Part shown: one piece after another, positions 35,908-45,827 of the stretch | How the letters are laid out: each line of letters begins with the position of its first letter | How positions within the stretch are numbered: the first letter of the stretch is position 1 | Assembly (NCBI RefSeq): GCF_005406215.1 | Contig: NZ_NXMA01000007.1 | Coordinates: 27,914 to 91,913, forward strand | DNA from: Campylobacter aviculae | Lineage (GTDB): Bacteria; Campylobacterota; Campylobacteria; Campylobacterales; Campylobacteraceae | Length of the DNA stretch: 64,000 nt | Direction: 5' to 3' | The notes under the pieces: model-generated | What the model saw: only the letters and a program-made list of their open reading frames with translations | Told to the model about the DNA's origin: nothing | Database searches by the model: none | Made by a program: the position numbers and the translations under genes

Positions 35908-37221
35908 TCATTGTAGTGCAATCAGTAAAAAATTACCTAAAGAAATCAAACTTAAAACAACAATACCTAGGTTGATTTTATCCCATTGACGTTTAAAAAT
36001 TCTAATGAGCAAATAAGTAAGAAAACCAAAAGCAAAACCGGAGGTTATAGAATAGGTTAAAGGCATCATAATGATAGTAAAAAAGCTACCCACTGCTATA
36101 GCTTCATCTTTAAAATCTATGTTTTTAACTTCCATAAACATTAAAATTCCTACCATTATAAGTACAGGATAAATTGCATTTGCGGGTATAGCCTTAAAGA
36201 GTGGAAGTAAAAAAAGAGTTAGAACAAAACATAGTGCTACAACAAGTGCCGTAAGACCGGTTCTACCACCACTTTCCACTCCAGTTGTGCTTTCAACAAA
36301 AGCTGTTACAGTGGATGTGCCAACTAAGGATCCAAGAGTAGATCCTGCAGCGTCTGCCATTAAAGTTTTACCAAGTTTTTTTTCACCATTTTTAGCATCG
36401 TCAAATATTTTTCCTCTTTCTCCTACACCTGTAATTGTGCCAATGCTATCAAAAAGTTGAGTGATGAAAAAGGTGAGTATAATAGGGATCATACTTATAT
36501 TTAGAGCACTTTTAATATCTAAATTTAAAAAAATTACTCCTAGTCCGCTAGTAGAATCAAAAGCAGGCAAAGAAAATAATTGAGTTGGAAATTGTGCTTG
36601 ATCAATATGAAAAATCCAAGCAATGATTGAGCTGATTAAAACTCCAAAAATAAAAGCCCCCTTAAGTTTTATAGCCCAAAAAAAGACGATAAGCGCAAGG
36701 GTAAAAATTCCAAAAAGTACATGAGAGCTTCCAAAATTTCCTATTCCTACTAGAGTATCTTTATTGTGCACAATAATACCCATTTGACTTAGACCTAAAA
36801 AGGTGATAAAACAACCAATACCTGCACAAATTGCTAGTCTCAAATCTTTTGGTATATTTCTAATAATCCAAAGGCGAAAATGCGTAAAAGATAGGATAAG
36901 AAAAATAATACTTGAGATAAAAACTGCACCTAAAGCACTTTGCCAAGGAATTTTTTGCCCTCCACAAACCGCAAAAGTAAAATAAGCATTTAAGCCCATA
37001 CCAACACTCATAGCAACAGGAGTGTTAGCAAAAAATGCATTAAAACCACTTGCTATAATGGTAACTAAAGCAGTAGCCGTGATCAAAGCTTCTATAGGCA
37101 TACCCGTATTGCTTACAATCGCTGAATTAACAGGGATGATATAAACCATAGCTAAAAAGGTGGTTAATCCGGCAATCAATTCTGTGCGAAAGTTAGTTTT
37201 ATTTTCTTTAAGCTTAAACAA
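35908..37221 (-). CDS. NCS2/AzgA-like purine permease
   Basis: This 437-residue integral membrane protein has about 12-14 hydrophobic segments. Its N-terminus TNFRTELIAGLTTFLAMVYII and the FDSIGTITGVGERG motif near residue 260 are typical of the AzgA branch that imports adenine, guanine or hypoxanthine with protons. DAAGSTLGSLVGTSTVTAFVES, the second signature, is also complete. The PRTase gene immediately downstream supports purine salvage. Confidence 0.92.
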   Translation of the reverse strand: MFKLKENKTNFRTELIAGLTTFLAMVYIIPVNSAIVSNTGMPIEALITATALVTIIASGFNAFFANTPVAMSVGMGLNAYFTFAVCGGQKIPWQSALGAVFISSIIFLILSFTHFRLWIIRNIPKDLRLAICAGIGCFITFLGLSQMGIIVHNKDTLVGIGNFGSSHVLFGIFTLALIVFFWAIKLKGAFIFGVLISSIIAWIFHIDQAQFPTQLFSLPAFDSTSGLGVIFLNLDIKSALNISMIPIILTFFITQLFDSIGTITGVGERGKIFDDAKNGEKKLGKTLMADAAGSTLGSLVGTSTVTAFVESTTGVESGGRTGLTALVVALCFVLTLFLLPLFKAIPANAIYPVLIMVGILMFMEVKNIDFKDEAIAVGSFFTIIMMPLTYSITSGFAFGFLTYLLIRIFKRQWDKINLGIVVLSLISLGNFLLIALQ

Positions 37222-37234
37222 ATTTATCTCCTGT

Positions 37235-38302
37235 TTAATAAATTTTTAATTCATTATATAAACTATCTCGTTCTACAGGGATTAAATTGGCAGTTTTAAT
37301 CATATCTATGAAAGTTTTTAAACTTGTTCCTTTTGCCGATTTCGCTCCACCAGCACTTTGAATACTTTCTTTTTCGATAGTTCCATCTAAATCATTGGCG
37401 CCAAATTCTTGTGCTACCATAGCTAAATTTAAAGTCATTGTTGCCCAATAGGCTTTGATATTTTTAATATTATCAAGTACTAAACGCGAAATGGCAACAG
37501 TTTTTAAAATTTCTTCACTATCCATAATTTTATCAGTTTGTATAAAACTATTATCTCTTTGCCATACTAAAGGAATAAAAGCGTTAAACCCACCTGTTTC
37601 ATCTTGTAGATTTCTAAGTCTAAACATATGATCGATTCTGTGTTCTCTTTCTTCTATATGTCCAAAAAGCATAGTGGCATTACTTTGTTTGTCTTTTTGA
37701 TGCCAAAGCTTATGAATTTTTAACCAATTTTCACTGCTAACTTTTCCGTGGCAAATTTTTTTACGAATTTCTTCATCAAAAATTTCAGCTCCTCCGCCAG
37801 GCATAGAATCCACTCCATATTCTAGCATTTTTTCAATCACTTCTTCATAACTCATCTTAAAGCGTCGGTGTAAGAAATCAATCTCAGCTGCTGTCATAGC
37901 TTTTATGTGGATATTGGGGTATTTTTCTTTGATCATTTTAAAAATTTCTAAATACCATTGCCAACTTGTATCCTTATTATGAGCAGAAACTATATGGACT
38001 TCTTTTGTGCCGCGAGTTACGGTTTCATCAACTATTTTCATGATTTCTTCATGAGTCATTATATAAGGATTTGGATTTTTGCGGTGAGCTGAAAAGGCAC
38101 AAAATTTGCAAGTATCTGCACAGATATTGGTTGGATTGATATGGCGATTGATATTAAAATAAACTTTTTTACCATGAAGTTTTTCACGTTTTTTGTGAGC
38201 TAATTTACCTAGAGTGAAAAGATCTAAATCCCAAAGCATATTTGCTTCTTCTTGATTGATTCTTTCTTCGTTTTCTAATTTTTTAATTAATTTTTCTATC
38301 AT
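37235..38302 (-). CDS. mqnE: Aminofutalosine synthase MqnE
   Basis: This 355-residue radical-SAM enzyme joins 3-[(1-carboxyvinyl)oxy]benzoate to SAM-derived adenosine in the futalosine menaquinone pathway. The cluster motif CADTCKFCAF lies near residue 61, preceded by NINRHINPTNIC. PGGGAEIFDEEIR and HGKVSSENWL match MqnE/MqnC-type enzymes. MqnC is the close alternative; MqnE is favoured by overall similarity to the C. jejuni protein I remember. The pathway's first enzyme, mqnA, is encoded at 60185 in this window. Confidence 0.85.
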   Translation of the reverse strand: MIEKLIKKLENEERINQEEANMLWDLDLFTLGKLAHKKREKLHGKKVYFNINRHINPTNICADTCKFCAFSAHRKNPNPYIMTHEEIMKIVDETVTRGTKEVHIVSAHNKDTSWQWYLEIFKMIKEKYPNIHIKAMTAAEIDFLHRRFKMSYEEVIEKMLEYGVDSMPGGGAEIFDEEIRKKICHGKVSSENWLKIHKLWHQKDKQSNATMLFGHIEEREHRIDHMFRLRNLQDETGGFNAFIPLVWQRDNSFIQTDKIMDSEEILKTVAISRLVLDNIKNIKAYWATMTLNLAMVAQEFGANDLDGTIEKESIQSAGGAKSAKGTSLKTFIDMIKTANLIPVERDSLYNELKIY

Positions 38303-38514
38303 TGTTTATCACTTTTTGGTTGATTTTCAAAATTCTAAAATAAACATAATAAATTCTTACTGAAAAAACTTGACTTAATTTACGCTTAAAAGCAAATTAT
38401 TTTTTTAGATGAAAGTTTTTGATTATAAAGTTATTTATTCTGTTATTTTGGTTTGAAATATTTCGATAAATTGATTAAAATATTAGTGATTAAACAAACC
38501 ATTAAAAAAGATAA

Positions 38515-38522
38515 GTTACAAT
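38515..38522 (+). promoter_or_regulatory. Candidate -10 element for glmS
   Basis: GTTACAAT fits the Campylobacter -10 pattern gnTAnaaT and lies 76 nt before the glmS ATG. The 296-nt gap from 38303 to 38598 contains no other feature I can support; in particular I see no convincing glmS-ribozyme core. Confidence 0.4.
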
Positions 38523-38598
38523 AGATTCGTTTTTATTATGGTTAGTCGTAGAAAACAAAGAGCTGTTATCAAGAAAATTTTAATTAAAGAGAGTGAAA

Positions 38599-40395
38599 AT
38601 GTGTGGAATAGTAGGCTATATAGGAAAAAATGAAAAAAAACAAACCATAGTGAATGGACTTAAAGAGCTTGAATATCGCGGTTATGATAGCGCAGGTTTA
38701 GCGGTGATGAAAGATGGAGAACTTAGTTTTTTTAAAGCTGTAGGAAAGCTTGAGAATTTATCAAATAAATGTATTGATTTTTCTAGCGAAGGCTATGGGT
38801 TTGCTATAGGCCATACGCGTTGGGCGACACATGGAAAACCAACGGAAATTAATGCACATCCACATTTAGGGCAATATTCTTGTGTGATTCATAATGGAAT
38901 CATAGAAAATTATAAAGAAATTAAAGATAAATTAGAACAAAATGGCATTGGCTTTTTAAGTCAAACCGATACCGAAGTAATAGTGCAACTTTTTGAATTT
39001 TATGCTAAAGATATGGATGCATTTGATGCATTTAAAAAGACTATTGATGAATTACGTGGAGCTTTTGCGATTCTTTTGATTACAAAAAAGGATCTCAATC
39101 GTGTGTTTTTTGCTAAAAATGCCGCCCCTTTGATTGTAGGAAAAAATCAAGATCAAGAAATTTATTTTGCTAGTGGAGATGCCCCTTTAATAGGACTTTG
39201 CGATGAGGTTATTTATCTTGAAGATTTGAGCTTAGGGTATGCAAACAAAGAAGAGCTTGTGATTTTGGAAAATCATAAATTGAAACAAAATTCCTTTACC
39301 AAACTTTCAGGAGATAAAGCTTTCGCTAAGAAAGATGGATTTCGTTTTTTTATGGAAAAGGAAATTTATGAACAAAGCCGTGTTATGAGTGAAGTTTTAA
39401 TGGGACGTATTGATGGAGATGAAGTCGTTTTTGACGAGCTTGAAAATGAAAATTTAAGCAATATCGAAGAAATTACTTTATGCGCTTGTGGTACAAGCTA
39501 TCACGCAGCGATGGCAAGTGTTTATTTGTTTGAACGTTTAGCAAAAATTAAAGCTAAGGTTGAAATTGCAAGCGAATTCCGTTATCGAGACGCAGTGATC
39601 AAGCCTAACTCTTTATTTATTGTGATTTCTCAAAGTGGAGAAACAGCCGACACATTAGAGGCTTTAAAGATAGCAAAAGAGCAAGGTGCAAAAACTTTTG
39701 CAATTTGTAATGTAGATAATTCTAACATAGTACGTTTAGCACATTTAAGTCTTTTAACCCGTGCTGGTATTGAAAAAGGTGTAGCCTCGACAAAGGCTTT
39801 TGCAACTCAAGTTTTAACTCTTTGGATGTTAGCGATTTTTATTGCACAAAAGAAAAAAATGGATATTGCCACAGAAATTCAAGCATTGCTACATACGCCA
39901 AATTGTGTGAAAGTCAATGCAAAATTACATGAAAAAATTCATCGTTTATCTAAACGTTATCTCGATGGACATGGCTTTTTCTTTATAGGGCGTGACGTAT
40001 TTTATCCTTTGGCTTTAGAGGGGGCCTTAAAATTAAAAGAACTTTCTTATTTACATGCTGAAGGTTATCCAGCAGGTGAAATGAAGCATGGTCCTATAGC
40101 ATTAGCTGATTCTAAACTTTACACCATTGCATTGATGCCTAAAAATATGCTTTATGAGAAAACAAAATCTAATGTTGAAGAATTGATAGCTAGAGATTCT
40201 ACCGTTCTTAGTATTTCGCCTTTAGAATTTGATTTGAGTGATGATTTTATAAAAACCAATGAACAAAGTCATTACATGTGCGAATTTTTTGAAATGATGG
40301 TAATCACCCAGCTTTTAGCTATGGAAATTTCTATTAGATTGGGCAATGATGTGGATATGCCAAGAAATCTTGCAAAAAGTGTTACTGTGGAATAA
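38599..40395 (+). CDS. glmS: Glucosamine-6-phosphate synthase GlmS
   Basis: GlmS makes glucosamine 6-phosphate from fructose 6-phosphate and glutamine, feeding peptidoglycan and glycan synthesis. The ATG at 38599 gives Met-Cys-Gly-Ile-Val-Gly, so Met removal exposes the catalytic N-terminal Cys; a GTG two codons earlier would bury it and is rejected. The 598-residue protein has the glutaminase domain (GHTRWATHG near 73, HNGIIENY near 97) and two SIS domains (CGTSYHA, SQSGETADT), with the C-terminus ending PRNLAKSVTVE. This end is highly conserved and forms the sugar site. Confidence 0.97.
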   Translation: MCGIVGYIGKNEKKQTIVNGLKELEYRGYDSAGLAVMKDGELSFFKAVGKLENLSNKCIDFSSEGYGFAIGHTRWATHGKPTEINAHPHLGQYSCVIHNGIIENYKEIKDKLEQNGIGFLSQTDTEVIVQLFEFYAKDMDAFDAFKKTIDELRGAFAILLITKKDLNRVFFAKNAAPLIVGKNQDQEIYFASGDAPLIGLCDEVIYLEDLSLGYANKEELVILENHKLKQNSFTKLSGDKAFAKKDGFRFFMEKEIYEQSRVMSEVLMGRIDGDEVVFDELENENLSNIEEITLCACGTSYHAAMASVYLFERLAKIKAKVEIASEFRYRDAVIKPNSLFIVISQSGETADTLEALKIAKEQGAKTFAICNVDNSNIVRLAHLSLLTRAGIEKGVASTKAFATQVLTLWMLAIFIAQKKKMDIATEIQALLHTPNCVKVNAKLHEKIHRLSKRYLDGHGFFFIGRDVFYPLALEGALKLKELSYLHAEGYPAGEMKHGPIALADSKLYTIALMPKNMLYEKTKSNVEELIARDSTVLSISPLEFDLSDDFIKTNEQSHYMCEFFEMMVITQLLAMEISIRLGNDVDMPRNLAKSVTVE

Positions 40396-40539
40396 TCTTA
40401 AAATATTTTTTGTGCAGTTTTGAAACAAATAACATAAAAAATTTGTAAATATTAATTAAATTGAAAATTATAAAGCTAAATTTATGTAGATTTTTGTTTA
40501 AATAAATTTAAATAAAATTTCAAACAAAAGGAATAGCTG

Positions 40540-41931
40540 ATGCAATACAGAATTGAACACGATACTATGGGTGAGATTAAGGTTCCAGATGATAAATATT
40601 GGGGAGCGCAAACCGAGAGGAGTTTTGAAAATTTTAAAATCGGTTGCGAGAAAATGCCAAAGGTTTTAATTTATGCTTTTGCAAATCTTAAAAAATCTTT
40701 AGCTTTAGTTAATAATAGACTTGGCAAACTCGATGATGCTAAAAAAAATGCTATTGTTCAAGCGTGTGATGAGATCATTGCGGGCAAATTTGATGATAAT
40801 TTTCCACTTGCGATTTGGCAAACAGGATCGGGCACTCAAAGTAATATGAATATGAATGAAGTGATTGCAAATCGTGCCACTGAAATCATGGGTGGAGATT
40901 TTCGTAAAGAAAAACTCGTACACCCAAATGATCATGTCAATATGAGTCAAAGTTCAAACGATACTTTTCCAACGGCTATGAGTATAGTTGCAGTCGAGCA
41001 AGTTGAAAAAAAACTTATTCCTACTTTAGATAAACTCATTGCGACTTTTGAAAAAAAAGTAAAAGAATTTGAAGGCATTATCAAGATAGGGCGTACCCAT
41101 TTGCAAGATGCTACTCCGCTGACTTTAGCACAGGAATTTAGTGGTTATCTTTCTATGCTTTTACATTCTAAGGAGCAAATTATAGCTTCTTTACCAACCT
41201 TAAGAGAACTAGCCATTGGCGGGACAGCTGTAGGAACAGGTCTTAATGCCCATCCCGAGCTTAGCGAAAAAGTCAGTGAAGAATTAAGCAAACTTATGGG
41301 GACTAAGTTTATTTCAAGCCCTAATAAATTTCATGCTTTAACAAGCCATGATGCGATTAATTTTACTCACGGAGCTATGAAAGGTTTGGCTGCAAATTTA
41401 ATGAAAATTGCAAATGATATAAGATGGTTAGCTTCGGGTCCAAGATGTGGCCTTGGAGAAATTGTTATTCCTGAAAATGAGCCAGGAAGTTCTATTATGC
41501 CGGGCAAAGTAAATCCTACTCAATGTGAGGCTATGACTATGGTTGCAGTTCAAGTGATGGGAAATGACGCTACGATTGGATTTGCTGCAAGTCAAGGAAA
41601 TTTTGAACTCAATGTATTTAAGCCTGTGATCATTTATAATTTTTTACAAAGTCTTGATTTATTGGCTGATTCTATGCATTCATTCAATATCCATTGTGCT
41701 GAGGGTATAGAACCAAATCGTGCAAAAATTGATCATAATCTTCATAATTCTTTAATGTTAGTGACTGCCTTAAATCCACACATAGGTTACGAAAATGCTG
41801 CAAAGGTGGCTAAAAATGCACACAAAAAAGGAATTTCTTTAAAAGAAAGTGCTATGGAACTCGGTTTAGTAAGCGAGGAAGATTTTAATCGCTTTGTTGA
41901 TCCGACTAAGATGATAGGTCCAAAAGCTTAA
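40540..41931 (+). CDS. fumC: Fumarate hydratase class II
   Basis: FumC reversibly hydrates fumarate to malate in the citric acid cycle. The protein is 463 residues, standard for the oxygen-stable homotetramer. It has the N-terminal [18 protein letters not shown], the [18 protein letters not shown] segment, the substrate-site [14 protein letters not shown], and the superfamily signature [17 protein letters not shown] hairpin terminator shared with the convergent perM-like gene follows the stop. Confidence 0.97.
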   Translation: MQYRIEHDTMGEIKVPDDKYWGAQTERSFENFKIGCEKMPKVLIYAFANLKKSLALVNNRLGKLDDAKKNAIVQACDEIIAGKFDDNFPLAIWQTGSGTQSNMNMNEVIANRATEIMGGDFRKEKLVHPNDHVNMSQSSNDTFPTAMSIVAVEQVEKKLIPTLDKLIATFEKKVKEFEGIIKIGRTHLQDATPLTLAQEFSGYLSMLLHSKEQIIASLPTLRELAIGGTAVGTGLNAHPELSEKVSEELSKLMGTKFISSPNKFHALTSHDAINFTHGAMKGLAANLMKIANDIRWLASGPRCGLGEIVIPENEPGSSIMPGKVNPTQCEAMTMVAVQVMGNDATIGFAASQGNFELNVFKPVIIYNFLQSLDLLADSMHSFNIHCAEGIEPNRAKIDHNLHNSLMLVTALNPHIGYENAAKVAKNAHKKGISLKESAMELGLVSEEDFNRFVDPTKMIGPKA

Positions 41932-41938
41932 TTTTAAA

Positions 41939-41967
41939 ATTTATCTAACTTTACAAGTTAGATAAAT
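41939..41967. terminator. Bidirectional terminator fumC / PerM-family gene
   Basis: ATTTATCTAACTT and AAGTTAGATAAAT form a perfect 13-bp stem around a TAC loop, between the two convergent genes, reaching the last base of the stop codon on the minus strand. Confidence 0.75.
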
Positions 41968-43010
41968 CAAATCAATTTCTTTTCTTTTAAGATTACATAC
42001 ATTCTAATAGTAGATATAAAGAAAGTTAAGATTGCAGGGCCTAAAATAATACCCCAAAAGCCAAAACTTGATATTCCCGCCATCATGGCTAAGAAAATTA
42101 GAAGTTCATTGATTTTCGTTGGTGTTTTAACGAGTTTTTTATTGATCCATTTTATAATTAAAGGCTTAATTAAAGTATCAGCAACAAAAGAAATAACAAC
42201 TATAGAATAAATTAAAATTACAAGTGCTGAATTCAAGCCATTAGAAGCAAATTCGTAAAGGCTTACAGGTATATAAACTAAAGCACCTCCTACAGCAGGT
42301 ATTAAGGAGCTAACTGCAAAAATGGCACCCATTAAAATTCCATCATATCCATAAAATGCAACAATAAGTCCAAAAAGAGTTCCTTGAAAAATAGCAATGA
42401 TCACCATAGAATAAAGCACAACTGCCATCACATTACCCACTTCAGATAAAACATCATCTAATTCTTTTCTATTTACAGGAATAATAGATTTTAAATAAAT
42501 GACAAGTTCAGTTCCATAAAGATTGGCAAAAAAATAAAAGACGCAAATTAAAGCCATATCAATAAGGAATTTGGCTCCAGATTTTGTAAAACTTGAGGCA
42601 TAATTTAAAGCTTGTTTAGAGATATTGTTTAAATCTATAGAAGCTAAAAATTCCTTGATTTTTGGTTCTAAAAAATTGAGTCCTTCAGGTAAAGTAAATT
42701 GATAATTTTTAATATAATCTAGTGTGTGAGAAATAAGACTAATATCGAAATTTTTTAAAGTTTTAGCCAGTTCTATCATCGTATAAAAAAAAGGAGCGAA
42801 AAATAAAATCACCATACAAGAAGTTGTTAAAATTGAAGCAAAAAATTTATGCCCTTTGGTTAAATGTAGAAATTTTGCGTTAATATTTGATGTTGCAACT
42901 GCCATTAAGCTTGCAATGATAATTACAAGTAAAAAGCTTTTAAAAAGATAAAGCAAAAGTGATAAAATCACTAAAATGAAACAAATTAGAAAAATTTTTC
43001 CGTTTTTCAA
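41967..43010 (-). CDS. AI-2E/PerM-family membrane protein
   Basis: This 347-residue protein has about seven or eight hydrophobic helices with the characteristic layout of the AI-2E transporter (PerM/YdiK) family: two helices at the start, a hydrophilic stretch to about residue 150, then several helices including GAIFAVSSLIPAVGGALVYIP and a C-terminal FGFWGIILGPAIL. Members export quorum signals, ions or unknown solutes. It ends 2 nt before the ruvB stop-to-start junction, so it is co-transcribed with ruvB. Substrate unknown. Confidence 0.85.
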   Translation of the reverse strand: MKNGKIFLICFILVILSLLLYLFKSFLLVIIIASLMAVATSNINAKFLHLTKGHKFFASILTTSCMVILFFAPFFYTMIELAKTLKNFDISLISHTLDYIKNYQFTLPEGLNFLEPKIKEFLASIDLNNISKQALNYASSFTKSGAKFLIDMALICVFYFFANLYGTELVIYLKSIIPVNRKELDDVLSEVGNVMAVVLYSMVIIAIFQGTLFGLIVAFYGYDGILMGAIFAVSSLIPAVGGALVYIPVSLYEFASNGLNSALVILIYSIVVISFVADTLIKPLIIKWINKKLVKTPTKINELLIFLAMMAGISSFGFWGIILGPAILTFFISTIRMYVILKEKKLI

Positions 43011-43012
43011 TT

Positions 43013-44020
43013 TTACTCCTCGAATAAAGTTTTTTCGTATTTTAATTTTAAAGCATTAAAACTTTTATGACTTGCTATACGCCCTTTAGCAGTGCGTTCT
43101 ATATAGCCATTTGCCAGTAAATATGGTTCTATAACATCTTCGATCGTATTTTCATCTTCGCTTAAAGCCGCTGCTATACTTGCAAGTCCCATAGGTTTTT
43201 GCTTTGCTGCAGTTAAAAGTTCAAGGTATCTCAAATCCATAGCATCAAAACCAAGTTCATTAACCCCTAAGGAATTTAAAGCTTCATTAGCCCTTTTTAG
43301 AGTAATATTTTCCTCATCATTAACATCAGCAAAATCTCTGACCCTTTTTAAAAGTCTTAAGGCAATTCTAGGTGTTGATCTTGATCTTTTTGCGATTTCA
43401 AGAGCCGCATCTTCTTCACAAGTTTTATTGAGTTTTAAAGCAGCTTTTTGAAGTATGGTTGCAAGTTCGCTATCTTTATAAAATTCTAAACGAAATTGCA
43501 TACCAAAGCGATCTCTTAAAGGGTTGCTAAGCATACCTGCGCGCGTAGTGGCTCCTATGAGAGTAAATTTAGGTAAATCAATTTTTATCGTTTGTGCTGC
43601 GGGTCCGCTACCTATAATAATATCCAAACGATAATCCTCCATTGCAGGATAAAGCACTTCTTCAATTGCAGGACTTAAGCGATGAATTTCATCGATAAAT
43701 AAAACATCACCTTCGCTTAAATTTGTTAAAATAGCAGCTAAATCCCCGCTTTTTTCTATCATTGGTGCAGCTGTCGTTTTGATATTTGCTCCCATTTCAT
43801 AAGAGATGATATTTGCTAAAGTCGTTTTTCCAAGTCCTGCTGGACCACTAAAAAGAATATGATCTAAGCATTCATTGCGTTTTTTTGCCGCGGCAATAAA
43901 AACATTTAGATTTTTTTTAATATTTTCTTGTCCTATATAACCATCAAAACTTGATGGACGTAGGGAATTCTCATAAGTTTCATCAAAAGAGTATTTTTCT
44001 ATCTCTACTATTCTATCCAT
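43013..44020 (-). CDS. ruvB: Holliday junction branch-migration helicase RuvB
   Basis: RuvB is the AAA+ motor that, with RuvA, moves Holliday junctions in recombinational repair. The 335-residue protein has [15 protein letters not shown], Walker [12 protein letters not shown] near residue 59, Walker [11 protein letters not shown] near residue 107, sensor 1 [18 protein letters not shown], sensor 2 [18 protein letters not shown] and a C-terminal winged helix. ruvA is not adjacent. It heads the unit with the PerM-family gene and is divergent from the Hpt-like gene. Confidence 0.97.
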   Translation of the reverse strand: MDRIVEIEKYSFDETYENSLRPSSFDGYIGQENIKKNLNVFIAAAKKRNECLDHILFSGPAGLGKTTLANIISYEMGANIKTTAAPMIEKSGDLAAILTNLSEGDVLFIDEIHRLSPAIEEVLYPAMEDYRLDIIIGSGPAAQTIKIDLPKFTLIGATTRAGMLSNPLRDRFGMQFRLEFYKDSELATILQKAALKLNKTCEEDAALEIAKRSRSTPRIALRLLKRVRDFADVNDEENITLKRANEALNSLGVNELGFDAMDLRYLELLTAAKQKPMGLASIAAALSEDENTIEDVIEPYLLANGYIERTAKGRIASHKSFNALKLKYEKTLFEE

Positions 44021-44113
44021 AATTTTATTCTTATTCTTTTTTTAAAAAAATTAAAATAAGATTTTAGCTAAAATTTGCTAGAATTTACTTAAACTTTATA
44101 ATATGGTTTGAAA

Positions 44114-44524
44114 ATGGGGATTTTAGCAAAATTAGAATTAGATTATGAAATTGACGATATAGAAAAGTTTTTGCAATTTTTTAGAACGATGTGTGATAGG
44201 TTTGAACCTTTAATCATCAATCTTGGCAGTGATAGCATACGCTATAAAGAGGCCATAAAAGAGCTTGAAACTCTAGTGCATAATACCGCTTGGGCAGCAA
44301 GACGTTTAGGACTTAGTGAAATTACGGATTTTTGCGTATTTTGCGAGGAGATGATGGCTCAAGCAAATCGTTTTGAAGGTCCAGCAAGTGAAGAATTTAC
44401 AGATTGGATGCTTTTAGTAAGTGATCAATTTGAAAAATATTGTCGTTCCTATGAAAATGATGATTCTGTTTTAGCTGTTTTTAATCCTTTAATTGTTAAT
44501 GTTCCAAATATTATTTCTAAATAA
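44114..44524 (+). CDS. Small Hpt-domain-like protein
   Basis: This 136-residue acidic protein looks like a stand-alone histidine-phosphotransfer four-helix bundle. ELETLVHNTAWAARRLGL near residues 47-64 resembles the phosphorylatable HxxKGxAxxLG helix, with His at about residue 53, but lacks the Lys-Gly normally found there. The ATG at 44114 is preferred over a TTG two codons earlier. It ends 1 nt before ssrA. Whether it accepts phosphate or is a structural relative cannot be told. Confidence 0.65.
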   Translation: MGILAKLELDYEIDDIEKFLQFFRTMCDRFEPLIINLGSDSIRYKEAIKELETLVHNTAWAARRLGLSEITDFCVFCEEMMAQANRFEGPASEEFTDWMLLVSDQFEKYCRSYENDDSVLAVFNPLIVNVPNIISK

Positions 44525-44525
44525 T

Positions 44526-44885
44526 GGGAGCGACTTGGCTTCGACAGGAGTAGGTCTGCTTAGATGGCATGTCGCTTTAGGCAAAGCGTAAAAAGCCTAA
44601 ATAAAATTAAACGCAAACAACGTTAAATTTGCTCCTGCTTACGCTAAAGCTGCGTAAGTTCAGTTGAGCCTGAATTTTAAGTGATACTATCTAGCTTGAA
44701 ATTTGGTCATCTTTAGATAGTGTAGCTTAAGGTTTGACACATTTTAAGCGAAATTAAAGTCTTAGCTATATTTTTAAGTTTTGGAAGATGAGCGAAATAT
44801 AGTGAAACAGTCATCTTTGCTAAACATGTAGAGATCTTTGTGGGGTTATTTTTGGACAGGGGTTCAATTCCCCTCGCTTCCACCA
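44526..44885 (+). ncRNA. ssrA: Transfer-messenger RNA (tmRNA)
   Basis: tmRNA rescues stalled ribosomes and tags their products. The 5' end GGGAGCGACTTGGCTTCGACAGG and the 3' end GGTTCAATTCCCCTCGCTTCCACCA form the alanyl-tRNA-like domain; the CCA is encoded. The tag ORF begins with the resume codon GCA at 44613 and ends with TAA at 44657. It encodes ANNVKFAPAYAKAA, the tag I remember for C. jejuni. The about 360-nt length is normal. The 3' end of ssrA is a frequent integration target for mobile elements, which matters for the unusual DNA that follows. Confidence 0.97.
44613..44657 (+). CDS. tmRNA proteolysis tag
   Basis: Fourteen codons and a TAA stop inside ssrA give ANNVKFAPAYAKAA. The alanine-rich hydrophobic end directs tagged proteins to ClpXP-type proteases. 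Confidence 0.93.
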   Translation, partial: ANNVKFAPAYAKAA

Positions 44886-45476
44886 TTAATAGATTTCTTA
44901 AAATTTAAAAATCTTTCAAAATACCTATTTTTTCGAAATTATTATTTCATTTGTTTATAATTATTGCAATTTTTCTTATAATTCTGTAAGGGGTATTTTA
45001 AAAAGAACATGTAACTATCCCTAAATAATTTTAGCAAAACCACCAAATAATAGGATTTTAAAGCTTACAAAAATGACTTTTTATCTTTCCTAATTTAAAG
45101 TGTAAAAAATCCCAAATATCCCAAAAAATGTCTGTTTTGTCCCTAAAAAGTAATTAAATATTGTTTAAAACGCAATTAAAAGTGATATTTGATTTTAAAT
45201 TTTATATCCCAAAAATGTTTTTAACCCTATAAGATAGTTGCATTTTTACTTAAAATATTCTTATGTTTTATTTGGTTGTAACTATCCCTAATAAAATACT
45301 ATATAATCGTATTTTAATTACTTTTTATATAAAAATAGCATGTAACTATCTATAATTTTAAGATTTGGAAGATAGTTACATAGAAAGCTTAATTTTTTTA
45401 CTATATATCTATTAATTATTTATAATTTTTATGGAAAAATATTTTAATTTAATTCAAAAAATAAGGATGGATATTT
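44886..45476. other. 591-nt non-coding AT-rich region with TGTAACTATC repeats
   Basis: No gene-length ORF or RNA gene is recognisable. Its content is a family of five TGTAACTATC-type motifs in both orientations (listed separately), scattered TATCCC(A/T)AAA-like fragments near 45115 and 45205, and low-complexity A/T. The region starts at the 3' end of ssrA, so it may be part of an integrated or formerly integrated element. I saw no second copy of the ssrA 3' end in this window that would mark an attachment site. Confidence 0.6.
45009..45381. repeat. Five iteron-like ATGTAACTATC motifs
   Basis: Direct copies: ATGTAACTATCCCTAA at 45009-45024, TTGTAACTATCCCTAA at 45276-45291, and ATGTAACTATCTATAA at 45340-45355. 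Inverted copies: AGATAGTTGCAT at 45232-45243 and AGATAGTTACAT at 45370-45381. The last direct and last inverted copies pair as a perfect 12-bp inverted repeat separated by 18 nt, ending about 95 nt before the ATG at 45477. Spacing is irregular. Such clusters occur as replication iterons, as operators, or as sites for a phage or plasmid protein; which applies here is unknown. Confidence 0.75.
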
Positions 45477-45827
45477 ATGGATAGTGTTATAAACGAAAAA
45501 ATGTTGAAACTCTCACTTAATTTAGAAGGTACTTTGAGAAATTTTTTAAAGTGCCATTATACTGATTTTGGTGTCAAGAATGAACTACTCTTACGATTAA
45601 GCTGGACAAAACCAATAAATTTTGCATTGAAACGCAAACTCTCTCATGCTACAGATCAAAGAAAAAGTGAAATAAAAGATTTTTTAGAAAAAGAACTTAA
45701 AGGAGAGAATATGGAAGATCTTGTTAATCATAGTGAGTCTTATCGCTTAGGTGATAAGAATGGAGCACTTAAATATATTTCACAAACAATTACAAAAATA
45801 CAATATTTATTGTCTGACGAAATTTAA
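45477..45827 (+). CDS. Orphan hypothetical protein downstream of the repeats
   Basis: This 116-residue, lysine- and glutamate-rich, probably all-helical protein matches no family I know. It has no signal peptide or membrane helix. AAGGATGG 8-10 nt upstream is a good ribosome site. It follows the TGTAACTATC repeats directly and is isolated, with about 590 nt of non-coding DNA before it and 460 nt after. A replication, copy-control or regulatory protein of a mobile element that uses the repeats is one reading; a remnant is another. Confidence 0.6.
   Translation: MDSVINEKMLKLSLNLEGTLRNFLKCHYTDFGVKNELLLRLSWTKPINFALKRKLSHATDQRKSEIKDFLEKELKGENMEDLVNHSESYRLGDKNGALKYISQTITKIQYLLSDEI

Noticed and set aside
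38303..38598. glmS ribozyme upstream of glmS
   Set aside because: The leader is A/T-rich and I could not identify the conserved ribozyme core; the family is mainly known from Gram-positive bacteria.
45009..45381. CRISPR array at the TGTAACTATC repeats
   Set aside because: Repeat units are only about 10-16 nt, occur in both orientations and have irregular spacing, and there are no cas genes.
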